Assembly (NCBI GenBank): GCA_034437795.1
Contig: DAOTTI010000120.1
Location: forward strand, 1-32,876
DNA: 32,876 nucleotides
Direction of reading: 5' to 3'
From: DAOTTI01 sp034437795
Lineage (GTDB): Bacteria > Chloroflexota > UBA11872 > UBA12225
The translations under genes and the position numbers were made by a program. The notes under the pieces were generated by a model. That model ran no database searches, had not been told where the DNA came from, and worked only from the letters and a program-made list of their open reading frames with translations. Position 1 is the stretch's first letter. Every line of letters starts with the position of its first letter. Below, in pieces: positions 23,138-31,331 of this stretch.

Positions 23138-23920
23138 TTAGGCGGTGAAGACGGTGCCGGCCGCGCAACGGGCCAGCAGCTCCTCCATGATCGCGTGGGG
23201 CCGGCCGCCGTCGAGAATGGACGCCCGCGCCACGCGGTCCAGGCTGCGCAGGCAGGCGTCCACCTTGGGGATCATCCCGCCGGAGATCACGCCGTCGCGA
23301 CGCAGGGCCTCCGCCCGCGCGCGATCCAGCACGGGCAGGACGCGCCCGGCGCCGTCCTTCACCCCCGGTACGTCGGTGAGGAAGATCAGGCTGGTGGCGC
23401 CCACCGCCCGCGCGATGTCGCCGGCCACGGTGTCGGCGTTGACGTTCAAGGGGCCGTCTGGCCCCAGGGCGATGGGCGCCACCACCGGCACGTAGCCGGC
23501 AGCCGCCAGCGCCGCCAGCGGCCGCGGGTCGACCTCATCGACCTCGCCGACGAACCCGATGTCCGGATCGGTCTGGCGATGGGCGCGGATGAAACCGCCG
23601 TCCACCCCGCAAAGACCAATCGCCGGCGTGCCCGCGTTCTGGAGCTCCGCCACCAGCTCCTTGTTCACCTTGCCGGCCAGGACCATGACCGCCACCTCCA
23701 GCGTCTCGGCGTCCGTCTGGCGCAGCCCGTTCACGAAGATGGGCTCTTTGCCGATCCGCTTCAGCCAGTCGCTGATGATGGGCCCGCCGCCGTGCACCAG
23801 GATGGGCCGGTACCCGGCCGCCATGGCCGCCTGCAGATCGGCGACGACGGCGTCCTTGTGCGGCAGCGCCGCGCCCCCCAGCTTGATAACCACGGCCTTC
23901 ATGTCACTCGACAGTGCCAT
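23138..23920 (-). CDS. argB: Acetylglutamate kinase
   Basis: Phosphorylates N-acetylglutamate, the second arginine step. The 260-aa protein has VIKLGGAAL, ILVHGGGPIISDWLKRIG, GLRQTDAETLEVAVMVLAGK, LCGVDGG, LNVNADTVAGDIA and ISGGMIPKVDACL. It lacks the extra N-terminal helix of arginine-inhibited, hexameric kinases and is close to the 258-aa E. coli enzyme, so feedback inhibition by arginine is less likely (inference). Start at 23920 (MALSSD) or 23902 (MKAVVIKLGG); neither has a strong RBS. Confidence 0.95.
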   Translation of the reverse strand: MALSSDMKAVVIKLGGAALPHKDAVVADLQAAMAAGYRPILVHGGGPIISDWLKRIGKEPIFVNGLRQTDAETLEVAVMVLAGKVNKELVAELQNAGTPAIGLCGVDGGFIRAHRQTDPDIGFVGEVDEVDPRPLAALAAAGYVPVVAPIALGPDGPLNVNADTVAGDIARAVGATSLIFLTDVPGVKDGAGRVLPVLDRARAEALRRDGVISGGMIPKVDACLRSLDRVARASILDGGRPHAIMEELLARCAAGTVFTA

Positions 23921-24013
23921 GCAGTCGCTCGCCCTGCTTCATCGTTCTCCCCAGCCCGCCCAGCAGCGCGCGGGGTGGACGCCCCTGCGTCCTCTCTCGT
24001 CTCTCACGTCGTC

Positions 24014-25300
24014 CTAGGTCGTATATTCGCTGTTCAGGCGCACGTACTCGGGGGTGAGGTCGCAGCCCCAGGCTGTCGCGGCGCCGTTCCCCAGGTGCAG
24101 GTGCACGGATAGGCGGACCTCCTTCCCCCGCATCTCGGCGGAGGCGGCCGCCGGATCGTAGTCCGTCGCCAGGCCGGCGCGGACTACGAGCACCCGCCCG
24201 ATAGTGATGTCGAACCGCGCCGGGTCGAACTCGGCGCCGGCGTAGCCGGCGGCGCACGCGATGCGACCCCAGTTGGGGTCGGCACCCTGGACGGCGGCCT
24301 TGGTCAGATTGGACCCCGCGATCGCCCGCGCCACGCGGCGCGCATCCTCGTCGCTGGCGGCGCCTTCCACGCGCACTTCGACGAACTTGGTGGCCCCCTC
24401 GCCGTCGCGGGCCATGGCCTGGGCCAGGCGCCGGCAGACGCTGGCCACGGCGGCCTCAAACAGGGCGCATTCCGGCTGCGTGCCGTCGAGCGCCGGCCGG
24501 CCGGCCGGCCAGGCCGCGCCGTTGGCCAGGAGCAAAGCGGTGTCGTTGGTCGACATGTCGCCGTCGATGACGACCATGTTGAAGCTCTCCGCCACCGCCC
24601 GCGCGAGCGCCTGCTGCAGGTAGTCCGGCGTGACGGCGGCGTCGGTCCCGATGAAGGCCAGCATGGTGGCCATGTGCGGCGCGATCATCGCCGCTCCCTT
24701 GGCCATGCCGGCCACCGTGATCGGGACGGCGGTCGCGTCGCCTGCCCCCTCCCTACCCAGAGCCGCGGGGCGATCAGCCAGCCAGAAGCGCGCCGCCGCC
24801 GTCTTGGGGACGGTGTCGGTGGTCATCATCGCCTCCACGGCGCTCGGGCCGCCGTGAGCGGTGAGCTCCAAGGCGCGAATGCCAGCCTCCAGGCGGTCCA
24901 TGGGCAGCTGGATGCCGATCACCCCCGTGGAGGCGACGAAGACCTGCTCGGCGCGGATGCCGAACGGGGCCCCGGGCCCTTCGGCGAAGAGGGCCTGCAT
25001 CCGGCGCGCATTCTGCAGCCCCTGCTCGCCCGTGGCCGCATTGGCGTTCCCGCTGTTGAAGACGATGCCCCGCACGTGGTGGCGTGACCGCGCCAGGACC
25101 TCCTGGCAGACCAGGACCGGCGCCGCCTTGAGCTTGTTGGTCGTGAACGTGCCCGCCCCCACCGCTGGCTCCTGCGAGAGCACCCCGCCCACGTCCTTCC
25201 GCCCGCTCGCCTTGAGGCCGCAGGTCCCGCCGCCGGCCAGGAACCCCCGCGCGGCGGTCACGTCGGCGCTAAAGACCTCTAGCTGCTCCTGGGTGTTCAC
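24014..25300 (-). CDS. argJ: Glutamate N-acetyltransferase/ornithine acetyltransferase
   Basis: Transfers acetyl from acetylornithine to glutamate, recycling the acetyl group. It is made as a precursor that cleaves itself at a conserved Thr. Visible are the N-terminal VFVASTGVIGIQLP, the cleavage region KGAAMIAPHMATMLAFIG (usually PNMATML, so His replaces Asn before the Met-Ala-Thr), and the C-terminal NLTKAAVQGADPNWGRIACA and DLTPEYVRLNSEYTT. All are diagnostic for ArgJ. GTG at 25300 is preferred since AGGTGG lies 8 nt upstream; GTG 25312 is also in frame. First of the arg run argJ-argB-argD-argH; hppA precedes it by under 50 bp. Confidence 0.95.
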   Translation of the reverse strand: MNTQEQLEVFSADVTAARGFLAGGGTCGLKASGRKDVGGVLSQEPAVGAGTFTTNKLKAAPVLVCQEVLARSRHHVRGIVFNSGNANAATGEQGLQNARRMQALFAEGPGAPFGIRAEQVFVASTGVIGIQLPMDRLEAGIRALELTAHGGPSAVEAMMTTDTVPKTAAARFWLADRPAALGREGAGDATAVPITVAGMAKGAAMIAPHMATMLAFIGTDAAVTPDYLQQALARAVAESFNMVVIDGDMSTNDTALLLANGAAWPAGRPALDGTQPECALFEAAVASVCRRLAQAMARDGEGATKFVEVRVEGAASDEDARRVARAIAGSNLTKAAVQGADPNWGRIACAAGYAGAEFDPARFDITIGRVLVVRAGLATDYDPAAASAEMRGKEVRLSVHLHLGNGAATAWGCDLTPEYVRLNSEYTT

Positions 25301-25349
25301 GCGCTCTACCACCTACCGCTTGTCGGTTCAGGATCGATGGCTCCCGACC

Positions 25350-27524
25350 CTAGATGAACAGCGGCGCCAGCACCAGGGTAATGGTGCTCAGAAGCTTGAT
25401 CAGGACGTGCAGGGACGGGCCGGCCGTGTCCTTGAACGGGTCCCCCACGGTGTCGCCGACCACGGCGGCGGCGTGCTCGGGCGTGCCCTTGCCCAGGGGC
25501 TTACCGTCTACCAGGCTCTTGAGCTGTCCCGACTCGATGAACTTCTTGGCGTTATCCCAGGCGCCCCCGCCATTATTGAGCACCGTGGCCAAGAGGATGC
25601 CTGCCATGGTCCCCACCATGAGCATCGCCGCCTCCGCCTCCCACCGCAGCACCAGGCCCACAAGCACGGGGGCGGCGACCGCCAGGATGCCGGGCAGGAC
25701 CATCTCACGTAAGGCGGCGCGCGTGGAGATGTCGACGCACTGGGCATAGCTCGGGCGCGAGGTGCCGGCCATGATCCCGGGATCGGACCGGAACTGGCGC
25801 CGCACCTCCTCGATCATGTCCTGGGCCGCCTTCCCTACAGCGCGGATGGCCAGGGCGCTGAAGAGGAAGACCAGGGTCGCCCCCAGGAAGCCGCCCACGA
25901 AGACCTCCACCTTGGCGATGTTCACCGCCAGCTCCGTGGGCGCGGCGGCCCCCGCCGTGCGGCCGAGGCTCAGACGGACCTCATCCAGGAAGGCGGAGAA
26001 GAGCAGGAAGGCGGCCAGGGCCGCCGAGCCAATGGCGTAGCCCTTGGTCAGGGCCTTGGTGGTGTTGCCCACGGCGTCCAGGGAGTCCGTGATCCGGCGC
26101 ACCCCCTCCGGCTGCTCGCTCATCTCCACGATGCCGCCGGCGTTATCGGTGATCGGCCCGAAGGTGTCCATGGCCAGGATGTAGGCGGCGGTCATCAGCA
26201 TGCCCATGGTGGCGATGGCGGTGCCGTAGATGCCGGCCGCCGGCGAGCCCGGGGCCATGCCCAGCGACGGCGCCGCCTGCACGCCAAAGTGGTAGGCGGC
26301 CAGCAGGGCGACGGAGATGGTGATGGCGGGGAGCGCCGTGTTCTCCAGCGCCACGGCGAAGCCGGCGATGATGTTCGTCGCCGGCCCGGTTCGCGACGCG
26401 TTGGCGATCTCTTGCACCGGGCGCCACGCGCCGGAGGTGTAGTACTGGGTGATGTAGACGAAGGCGATGCTGGTCAGGATGCCGACTACGCCACACCAGA
26501 AGAACCACAGATTGCCCAGCATCATCTGCGTGGCGATGAACATGCCGATGACGCACAGGGCGGCGGTGACGTAATAGCCCAGGTTCAGGGCGTTCATCGG
26601 GTCCCGCACGCCGGTCGGGCGCACGGCAAAGATGCCGGCGATGGAGGCGATCAACCCGAACGAGCGCACGACCAGGGGGAAGATGATCCAGACCTCAGGC
26701 GGCGGGAAGGTGATGCCGGCGGCCCTGGTCGACAGATAAAGGGCCACGCCCAGGATCATGGCTCCGATGTTCTCCGCCGCCGTGGACTCGAACAGGTCCG
26801 CGCCACGCCCCGCGCAGTCGCCCACGTTGTCGCCCACCAGGTCGGCGATCACGGCGGGGTTCCTGGGGTCGTCCTCGGGGATGCCGGCCTCGACCTTGCC
26901 CACCAGGTCGGCCCCCACGTCGGCGGCCTTGGTGTAGATCCCGCCGCCGAGCTGGGCGAACAGGGCCACGAAGCTGGCGCCGAAGCCATAGCCGACGATC
27001 AAGGATGGGGCGATGGGCGCCCCGTTCACATCCAGGCGCCCCACGCCCCCGTAGAGCTCGAAGAGGACGTAGACGCCCAGAAGCGAGAGGGCAACGACGA
27101 GCAGGCCGGTGACGGCGCCGCCGCGCAGGGCGATGGTCAGGGCATCGCCGAGGGAGCGGCGGGCCGCCGCGGCCGTGCGCAGGTTGGACTTGACGGCCGT
27201 GATCATGCCGATGAAGCCGGCCAGGCCGGAAGAGACGGCGCCAAAGATGAAGGCGATCGCCGTCCGCCAGGCTAGCTCCACGCCGGTCTCGCCGCCCTTG
27301 ATCACTCCCAGCAAGATGGCGATGAGCACCGCCGCCACGATGGCCAGCATGGCGATGGTGCGATACTGCCGGTTCAGAAAGGCCAGCGCGCCTTCATAGA
27401 TGGTGTCGGCGACGCGCTTCATCTCTTCCGGCCCCGTATCGCGGCGCATCACGTCCCAGGCGAAGTAGATCGCCACCAGCACGGCCAGCACGCCCGAGAT
27501 GGGCACCAACCAGACGAACTCCAC
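25350..27524 (-). CDS. hppA: Membrane-bound proton-translocating pyrophosphatase (K+-independent type)
   Basis: Couples PPi hydrolysis to proton pumping across the cytoplasmic membrane. The 724-aa protein, with about 16 membrane helices, has the substrate loop DVGADLVGKVEAGIPEDDPR, then DLVGDNVGDCAGRGADLFES, a mid-loop with MDTFGPITDNAGGIVEMS, and the C-terminal GDTVGDPFKDTAGPSLHVL. The position that sets K+ dependence reads GNTTKALTKG: Lys, where K+-dependent enzymes have Ala (GNTTAA). So it should be a K+-independent proton pump (established rule, applied by inference). GTG start with AAGGGGGAA upstream. It lies between hisC and argJ on the same strand. Confidence 0.97.
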   Translation of the reverse strand: MEFVWLVPISGVLAVLVAIYFAWDVMRRDTGPEEMKRVADTIYEGALAFLNRQYRTIAMLAIVAAVLIAILLGVIKGGETGVELAWRTAIAFIFGAVSSGLAGFIGMITAVKSNLRTAAAARRSLGDALTIALRGGAVTGLLVVALSLLGVYVLFELYGGVGRLDVNGAPIAPSLIVGYGFGASFVALFAQLGGGIYTKAADVGADLVGKVEAGIPEDDPRNPAVIADLVGDNVGDCAGRGADLFESTAAENIGAMILGVALYLSTRAAGITFPPPEVWIIFPLVVRSFGLIASIAGIFAVRPTGVRDPMNALNLGYYVTAALCVIGMFIATQMMLGNLWFFWCGVVGILTSIAFVYITQYYTSGAWRPVQEIANASRTGPATNIIAGFAVALENTALPAITISVALLAAYHFGVQAAPSLGMAPGSPAAGIYGTAIATMGMLMTAAYILAMDTFGPITDNAGGIVEMSEQPEGVRRITDSLDAVGNTTKALTKGYAIGSAALAAFLLFSAFLDEVRLSLGRTAGAAAPTELAVNIAKVEVFVGGFLGATLVFLFSALAIRAVGKAAQDMIEEVRRQFRSDPGIMAGTSRPSYAQCVDISTRAALREMVLPGILAVAAPVLVGLVLRWEAEAAMLMVGTMAGILLATVLNNGGGAWDNAKKFIESGQLKSLVDGKPLGKGTPEHAAAVVGDTVGDPFKDTAGPSLHVLIKLLSTITLVLAPLFI

Positions 27525-27540
27525 AGGTTCCCCCTTGAAA

Positions 27541-27564
27541 TCAAAAGGCGCCCCGCGGGGCGCC
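27541..27564 (-). terminator. GC-rich hairpin with T-run between hisC and hppA
   Basis: GGCGCCCCG-CGGGGCGCC (27564-27547) is a perfect 18-bp palindrome followed on the minus strand by TTTTGATTT. This is a classical intrinsic terminator for hisC. It ends only about 20 nt before the hppA GTG, so it lies in or next to the hppA leader and could act as an attenuator. Confidence 0.75.
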
Positions 27565-27592
27565 CGGACTGGTCGTTAGCACACAGTTCGCA

Positions 27593-27616
27593 CTGGCCAC
27601 GCTCCCGTGTGGCCAG
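27593..27616. repeat. Inverted repeat in the hisC-hppA gap
   Basis: CTGGCCAC (27593-27600) and GTGGCCAG (27609-27616) are a perfect 8-bp inverted repeat around an 8-nt loop, without a T-run on either side. It may be an operator or an RNA hairpin. Confidence 0.4.
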
Positions 27617-27702
27617 CGGTGCGGCGCCGGGCCCCAGTTGCGCTCAGAAATTGTAAGACAGCGTGGCCTGTGCGCCGTCGCATCGCTCCGTCGCAAGACG
27701 GC

Positions 27703-28749
27703 TCATCGTATCATGCTGCTCAGCGCGCGGACAAGCGCGTCCACCTCCGGCTGGGAGCCGATGGTGATGCGCAGGGCGTTCTCCAGACGGGGTCGGTGGA
27801 AGTATCTCACCAGGATGCGGTGCGCCTTGAGCCCCTCGTAGATGGCGCGGGCAGGGTGGGGACGCGTGTCCACGAGCAGGAAGTTGGCCGCCGACGGCCA
27901 CACGTGCCAGCCAAACTGTTCCTGCAGGATGCGCGCCAGGCGGTCGCGGCGCGCCGCGATCTCGCGATTGTTGGCCATGGCCAGATCGTAGGCCTCCAGC
28001 GCGGCGATGCCGGCCGCCTGCGAGAGGCGGTCCACGTTGTAGCTGTCCTTCACCTTGTACAGAGCCTCGATCACGGCCGGGGACCCGAAGGCGTAGCCCA
28101 GGCGCACGCCGGCCAGACCGAAGGCCTTGGACATGGTGCGGACCACCAGCACGTTCTCGCGCTCGGCCAACAGGGGCAGCGCGCTCTCCCCGCCGAAGTC
28201 GACGTAGGCCTCATCGACCAGCAGCAGCCCTTCCACCGCCGCGGCTAGGTCGCGGACCTCCTCCAGGGAGTAGGGCGTTCCTGTGGGGGCATTGGGGTTG
28301 GCGACCAGTGTCAGGCGCGCCCCCGCCGCGGCCAGGTCTGCCACTGGAAGCTCCCAGTTGGGCCCCAGGGGCACGGCCACGGGGAGCGCGTTCTGGATGC
28401 AGGCCAGCGTCTCGTAGAGGGTGTAGCTCGGCTCGGGAAAGGCGATGCGATCCCCCTCACCCACGGCAATACGGATGGCCAGGCCCAGCAGCTCGTCGGA
28501 GCCATTGCCGCAGATGATCTGGCTGGCCGGCACGCCGTATCGCTGCGAGAGCCGGCGGCGCAGCTCCCCGCACAACGGGTCCGGATAGAGCCGCAGGCCG
28601 TCCGCCACCGCCTCCGCCACGGCCCTGGCAACCTGGGGCGGCGTGAACGGGTTCTCATTGGTGTTGAGCTTGATCCACCCGCGCTCCTGGGGCTGCTCGC
28701 CCGGCACGTAGGGCTGCAGCGCCGCGATGTTGGGCCGTATGAACGTCAT
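27703..28749 (-). CDS. hisC: Histidinol-phosphate aminotransferase
   Basis: PLP-dependent fold-type I aminotransferase acting on imidazole-acetol phosphate in histidine synthesis. The 348-aa protein begins MTFIRPNIAALQPYVPGEQP and has KLNTNENPFTPP, ICGNGSDELLGLAIRIAVGE, PEPSYTLYETL, NPNAPTGTPYSLEEV, VDEAYVDFGG and RTMSKAFGLAGVRLGY with the PLP lysine. Related aromatic aminotransferases share this fold, but the N-terminal YVPGEQP and FAFPEPSY-like blocks favour HisC. No other his gene is in the window. Upstream AGG supports the ATG; a terminator follows. Confidence 0.93.
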   Translation of the reverse strand: MTFIRPNIAALQPYVPGEQPQERGWIKLNTNENPFTPPQVARAVAEAVADGLRLYPDPLCGELRRRLSQRYGVPASQIICGNGSDELLGLAIRIAVGEGDRIAFPEPSYTLYETLACIQNALPVAVPLGPNWELPVADLAAAGARLTLVANPNAPTGTPYSLEEVRDLAAAVEGLLLVDEAYVDFGGESALPLLAERENVLVVRTMSKAFGLAGVRLGYAFGSPAVIEALYKVKDSYNVDRLSQAAGIAALEAYDLAMANNREIAARRDRLARILQEQFGWHVWPSAANFLLVDTRPHPARAIYEGLKAHRILVRYFHRPRLENALRITIGSQPEVDALVRALSSMIR

Positions 28750-28956
28750 TCCCTGATTACCTGCCTTTCAAGGCCAGTCGATCTTCGTCGGCGCCGGCGC
28801 GCAGGCCGCCTGGTGGCAGACGTGGCTTGCGTCAGGCGCTGCCGTGTACGCCCTCCTGTCGCCGCCTGCGCATGGTATTGTGGCAGCACGTCGGCCCGGA
28901 TGGCACGCGACGAGAGCAGGCGCCAAGAGGTTCGATAAGCGACGGGGAAGGGCGAG

Positions 28957-29427
28957 ATGTGGTTCGGTGTTCGGCTCTTGATGGAGTGCCGGGTCGAGGC
29001 GAGGTCGCTGGACGAACCCCTGTTTGCAGCTAGGATCATCGTCGTCAAGGCGTCCACCGAGACGGGGGCGAGGGCAAAGGCGAAACGGTTTGACCGCGCG
29101 GCGCAGGAGCGGTACGTGAATGCGGAGGGCACGACCGTGCAGTGGGTGCTCCGCGAGATGCTAGACGTTAAAGCGCTGTTCGACGAGGTCATCGCGGACG
29201 GCTCGGAGGTGTACTACGCCTTCCTGCGCCAGACAGACGTGGAACGCGTGCGACAATCCCTCCAGCCGGGGCAGGAAGGATCCATCGCGTTGGAGGCGGT
29301 CGCGGATCGCTGGCTCGGATTCCCCATCGCCAGCGGTTCGTCCCCTCTCCCTTTGGGAGGGCGAGAGGGTGAGGGCAGCGCCTTCACGGCCAGCAACGAG
29401 TTCTCTCTCCCTTTGGGAGAGGGTTAG
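28957..29427 (+). CDS. DUF4288-like protein with repeat-derived C-terminus
   Basis: Small cytosolic protein of 156 aa; function unknown. MWFGVRLLMECRVEA, LFAARIIVVKASTETGARAK, NAEGTTVQWVLREMLDVKAL and DGSEVYYAFLRQ match the pattern of DUF4288, recognised from general resemblance (inference). The last 30 or so residues, from SGSSPLPLGG, are encoded by two copies of the CCCTCTCCC repeat (29341-29377, 29401-29440), and the TAG stop (29425-29427) lies within the second. So the native C-terminus seems lost or extended by repeat insertion. GGGGAAGG precedes the ATG. It converges on the SAM hydrolase gene with a 4-nt overlap. Confidence 0.65.
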   Translation: MWFGVRLLMECRVEARSLDEPLFAARIIVVKASTETGARAKAKRFDRAAQERYVNAEGTTVQWVLREMLDVKALFDEVIADGSEVYYAFLRQTDVERVRQSLQPGQEGSIALEAVADRWLGFPIASGSSPLPLGGREGEGSAFTASNEFSLPLGEG

Positions 29428-29440
29428 GGTGAGAGCTCCA
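29341..29440. repeat. Two copies of the CCCTCTCCC/GGGAGAGGG repeat carrying stop codons on both strands
   Basis: Copies at 29341-29377 (CCCCTCTCCCTTTGGGAGGG) and 29401-29440 (CTCTCTCCCTTTGGGAGAGG, then GTTAGGGTGAGAGCTCC). In the second, TTAG at 29424-29427 is TAG for the plus-strand DUF4288 frame and TAA for the minus-strand SAM hydrolase frame. Confidence 0.9.
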
Positions 29441-30215
29441 TCGTCACCGGCGCGCCCACCGTGAGACCGAGCTCGCTGGCGGCGCTGCCACCATTCACCG
29501 CGATCTCGACCAAGCCGGCGCTCCCCACCAGCGCCAGCGGGGCGCCGCGCGCCGCCTCTGCGTAGGCGCGGCAGAACGGGAGCGCCTGTCCGGCGGCCCC
29601 AACCTGCGCCACGGGTCGCTCCGGCGCCGGCAGGTTGGTCACACAGTTGCCGAAGCGGTCGACGTAGATCACCGTCCCCAGCAGAAGGTCGCCGCGGCGC
29701 TCCGGCTGCGGGAACGGCTCGCCGGCCGGGTCCACCACGGCCGGGCCCAGGTCGGCGAGCGGGACCCCATTTGCCAGGTGGCCGGCGGCCGGCGCCATGA
29801 CGTCACGCCCGTGGAACGTGGCGCTTACCTCCGCCAGGCGGTACCTGGGGTGTTCCACGCTGACGATCTGCTCGGCGCCGCCGGCGCGGTCCAGGGCCCA
29901 TCGCAGCAGGCCGTTGTCCGGCCCGATGAAGACGTGGCCCCCGGCGCGCGCCGCTAGGATACGGCGCGCCGTCCCCACCCCCGGGTCGACGATGGCGACG
30001 TGGATCGTGCCGGCGGGAAAGTAGCGGCAGGCGGCCATCAGGATGAAGGCGCCGGCCCTGACGTCCTGCGGCGGCACGTCGTGGCACAGGTCGACCACCG
30101 TCGCCGATGGCGAGATGGAGAGGATCACGCCGTGCAGCACGCCGGCGTAATGGTCCTTGCGCCCAAAGTCCGTCGTCAGGGTGATGACCTGAGGCGTAGC
30201 TCTCCCAGGCATCAT
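29424..30215 (-). CDS. SAM hydrolase (S-adenosylmethionine hydroxide adenosyltransferase, DUF62 family)
   Basis: Family members hydrolyse SAM to adenosine and methionine, or in rare cases make 5'-halo-adenosine. The 263-aa protein has ITLTTDFGRKDHYAGVLHGV, DLCHDVPPQDVRAGAFIL, IHVAIVDPGVGTARR, FIGPDNGLLRWAL and the C-terminal GTVIYVDRFGNCVTNL, all typical of the water-using members. Its last residues (MELSP) and TAA stop come from the repeat at 29401-29440. Its ATG (30215) overlaps the stop of the P1 peptidase gene by 4 nt, so the pair is an operon. A halogenase role would need checking of the chloride-site residues, and I see no evidence for it. Confidence 0.9.
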   Translation of the reverse strand: MMPGRATPQVITLTTDFGRKDHYAGVLHGVILSISPSATVVDLCHDVPPQDVRAGAFILMAACRYFPAGTIHVAIVDPGVGTARRILAARAGGHVFIGPDNGLLRWALDRAGGAEQIVSVEHPRYRLAEVSATFHGRDVMAPAAGHLANGVPLADLGPAVVDPAGEPFPQPERRGDLLLGTVIYVDRFGNCVTNLPAPERPVAQVGAAGQALPFCRAYAEAARGAPLALVGSAGLVEIAVNGGSAASELGLTVGAPVTMELSP

Positions 30216-31312
30216 CTGGTCACGTCCCGCGCTGCCGGTATCGCCGGCACGGAGGTGGCCGCCCGCACGGCACGAACGACCGCCTCCGCCACCGCGTCCG
30301 CGGCCGCGGCGCCGTCGGCGGTCTCCAGCCGCGCCGCGTCGCTCCCACTCGCCAGGGGAGCCACCCCGGGCGGCGGCAAGGCCAGCACGAAGATCGTAAC
30401 GCCGTCGAACAGGGTGTGCGCCGGCCGGATGGCCCGCGCCAGGCCGTCGTGCGCCATCCAGGCGACGCGCAGGGCCTGCTCCTTGCTCAGGGGCGCATCG
30501 GTGGCCACCACCCCGATCGTCGTGTTCAGGGCCGGCGGCCCCGCTGCCGCGCCCCCCTTCGCCGTCCGCCCGAGACGCACCTGGACCTGGTCCCGCGCGT
30601 CGCCTAGCGCTGGCGGCCCCGCCTCTACCGTTCCCTGCTCCCCCGACGCTGGCCTGGCGGCCTCGGGCGGCGCCCACCACAGCGCCGGGCCGGCGAAGGC
30701 GCCGCCTGGCCCGCGCGCGCCGGCGATGACCGCGCCCGTGGCCGGATCGACGACGTCGCCGACGGCGTTCACCACCACCAGGGCGCCGGCGACGTAGCCG
30801 CCGGTGACCGTACGCGACGCCGTTCCCTGGCCCCCGCGCATGGCCCCCTCCAGGCCAAAGAGCTTGCCGACGGTGCAGCCGGTGCCAGCCCCCACGCTGC
30901 CCTCCGGCACGTCCCGTCCGGCCGCGGCGCACGCGCCGTACGCTTCCGGCGCGCCCGGCCGGACGTGACCGTCGCCAACCGCCAGGTCGAAGACGACCGC
31001 CGCCGGCACGATTGGAACCACCGCCCGCCCGATACCGAAGCCGAAGCCCCGCTCCTCCAGCCAGCGCATTACCCCGCCGGCAGCGTCGAGGCCAAAGGCG
31101 CTGCCGCCGGTGAGCAGGACGGCGTGGGCGCGCTCGACGAGCATGCCCGGACGCGCCAGGTCGGTATCGCGCGTCCCCGGCGCGCCACCGCGCACGTCTG
31201 CCGCCACGACCGCCCCTGCGGGGCAGAGCACCACGGTGCAGCCGGTCAAGGCGCCGGGGTCGGTCCAGCACCCGACCGTGATCCCTGCCACGTCCGTCAG
31301 GCATCCCGCCAT
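30212..31312 (-). CDS. P1-family peptidase (DmpA/BapA-like, family S58)
   Basis: N-terminal nucleophile aminopeptidase of the DmpA type, made as a precursor that cleaves itself to expose a Thr or Ser. The 366-aa protein starts MAGCLTDVAGITVGCWTD, with LLTGGSAFGLDAAGGVMRWLEE, SVGAGTGCTVGK and VNAVGDVVDPATGAV. The likely cleavage site is ALNTTIGVVATDAPLSKEQA, with Thr265 (or Thr264) as nucleophile. A 45-residue Ala/Gly/Pro-rich insert (about 214-258) precedes it. The ATG at 31312 sits 19 bp from the divergent aminotransferase; the SAM hydrolase gene overlaps downstream. Natural peptide substrate unknown. Confidence 0.9.
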   Translation of the reverse strand: MAGCLTDVAGITVGCWTDPGALTGCTVVLCPAGAVVAADVRGGAPGTRDTDLARPGMLVERAHAVLLTGGSAFGLDAAGGVMRWLEERGFGFGIGRAVVPIVPAAVVFDLAVGDGHVRPGAPEAYGACAAAGRDVPEGSVGAGTGCTVGKLFGLEGAMRGGQGTASRTVTGGYVAGALVVVNAVGDVVDPATGAVIAGARGPGGAFAGPALWWAPPEAARPASGEQGTVEAGPPALGDARDQVQVRLGRTAKGGAAAGPPALNTTIGVVATDAPLSKEQALRVAWMAHDGLARAIRPAHTLFDGVTIFVLALPPPGVAPLASGSDAARLETADGAAAADAVAEAVVRAVRAATSVPAIPAARDVTR

Positions 31313-31316
31313 AGCT

Positions 31317-31324
31317 TCTATAAT
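31317..31324. promoter_or_regulatory. Overlapping divergent -10 boxes between P1 peptidase and aminotransferase
   Basis: On the plus strand TATAAT (31319-31324) is followed by 7 nt and the ATG at 31332. On the minus strand a TATAGA (31322-31317) stands 4 nt before the peptidase ATG. CTATAATGCC here is the reverse complement of the box at 11411-11420. The arrangement predicts leaderless or near-leaderless mRNAs in both directions. No clear -35 is seen. Confidence 0.55.
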
Positions 31325-31331
31325 GCCTGCT

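Noticed and set aside
29417..29432. Telomere-like TTAGGG
   Set aside because: It is a single occurrence within the palindromic repeat, not a tandem array.
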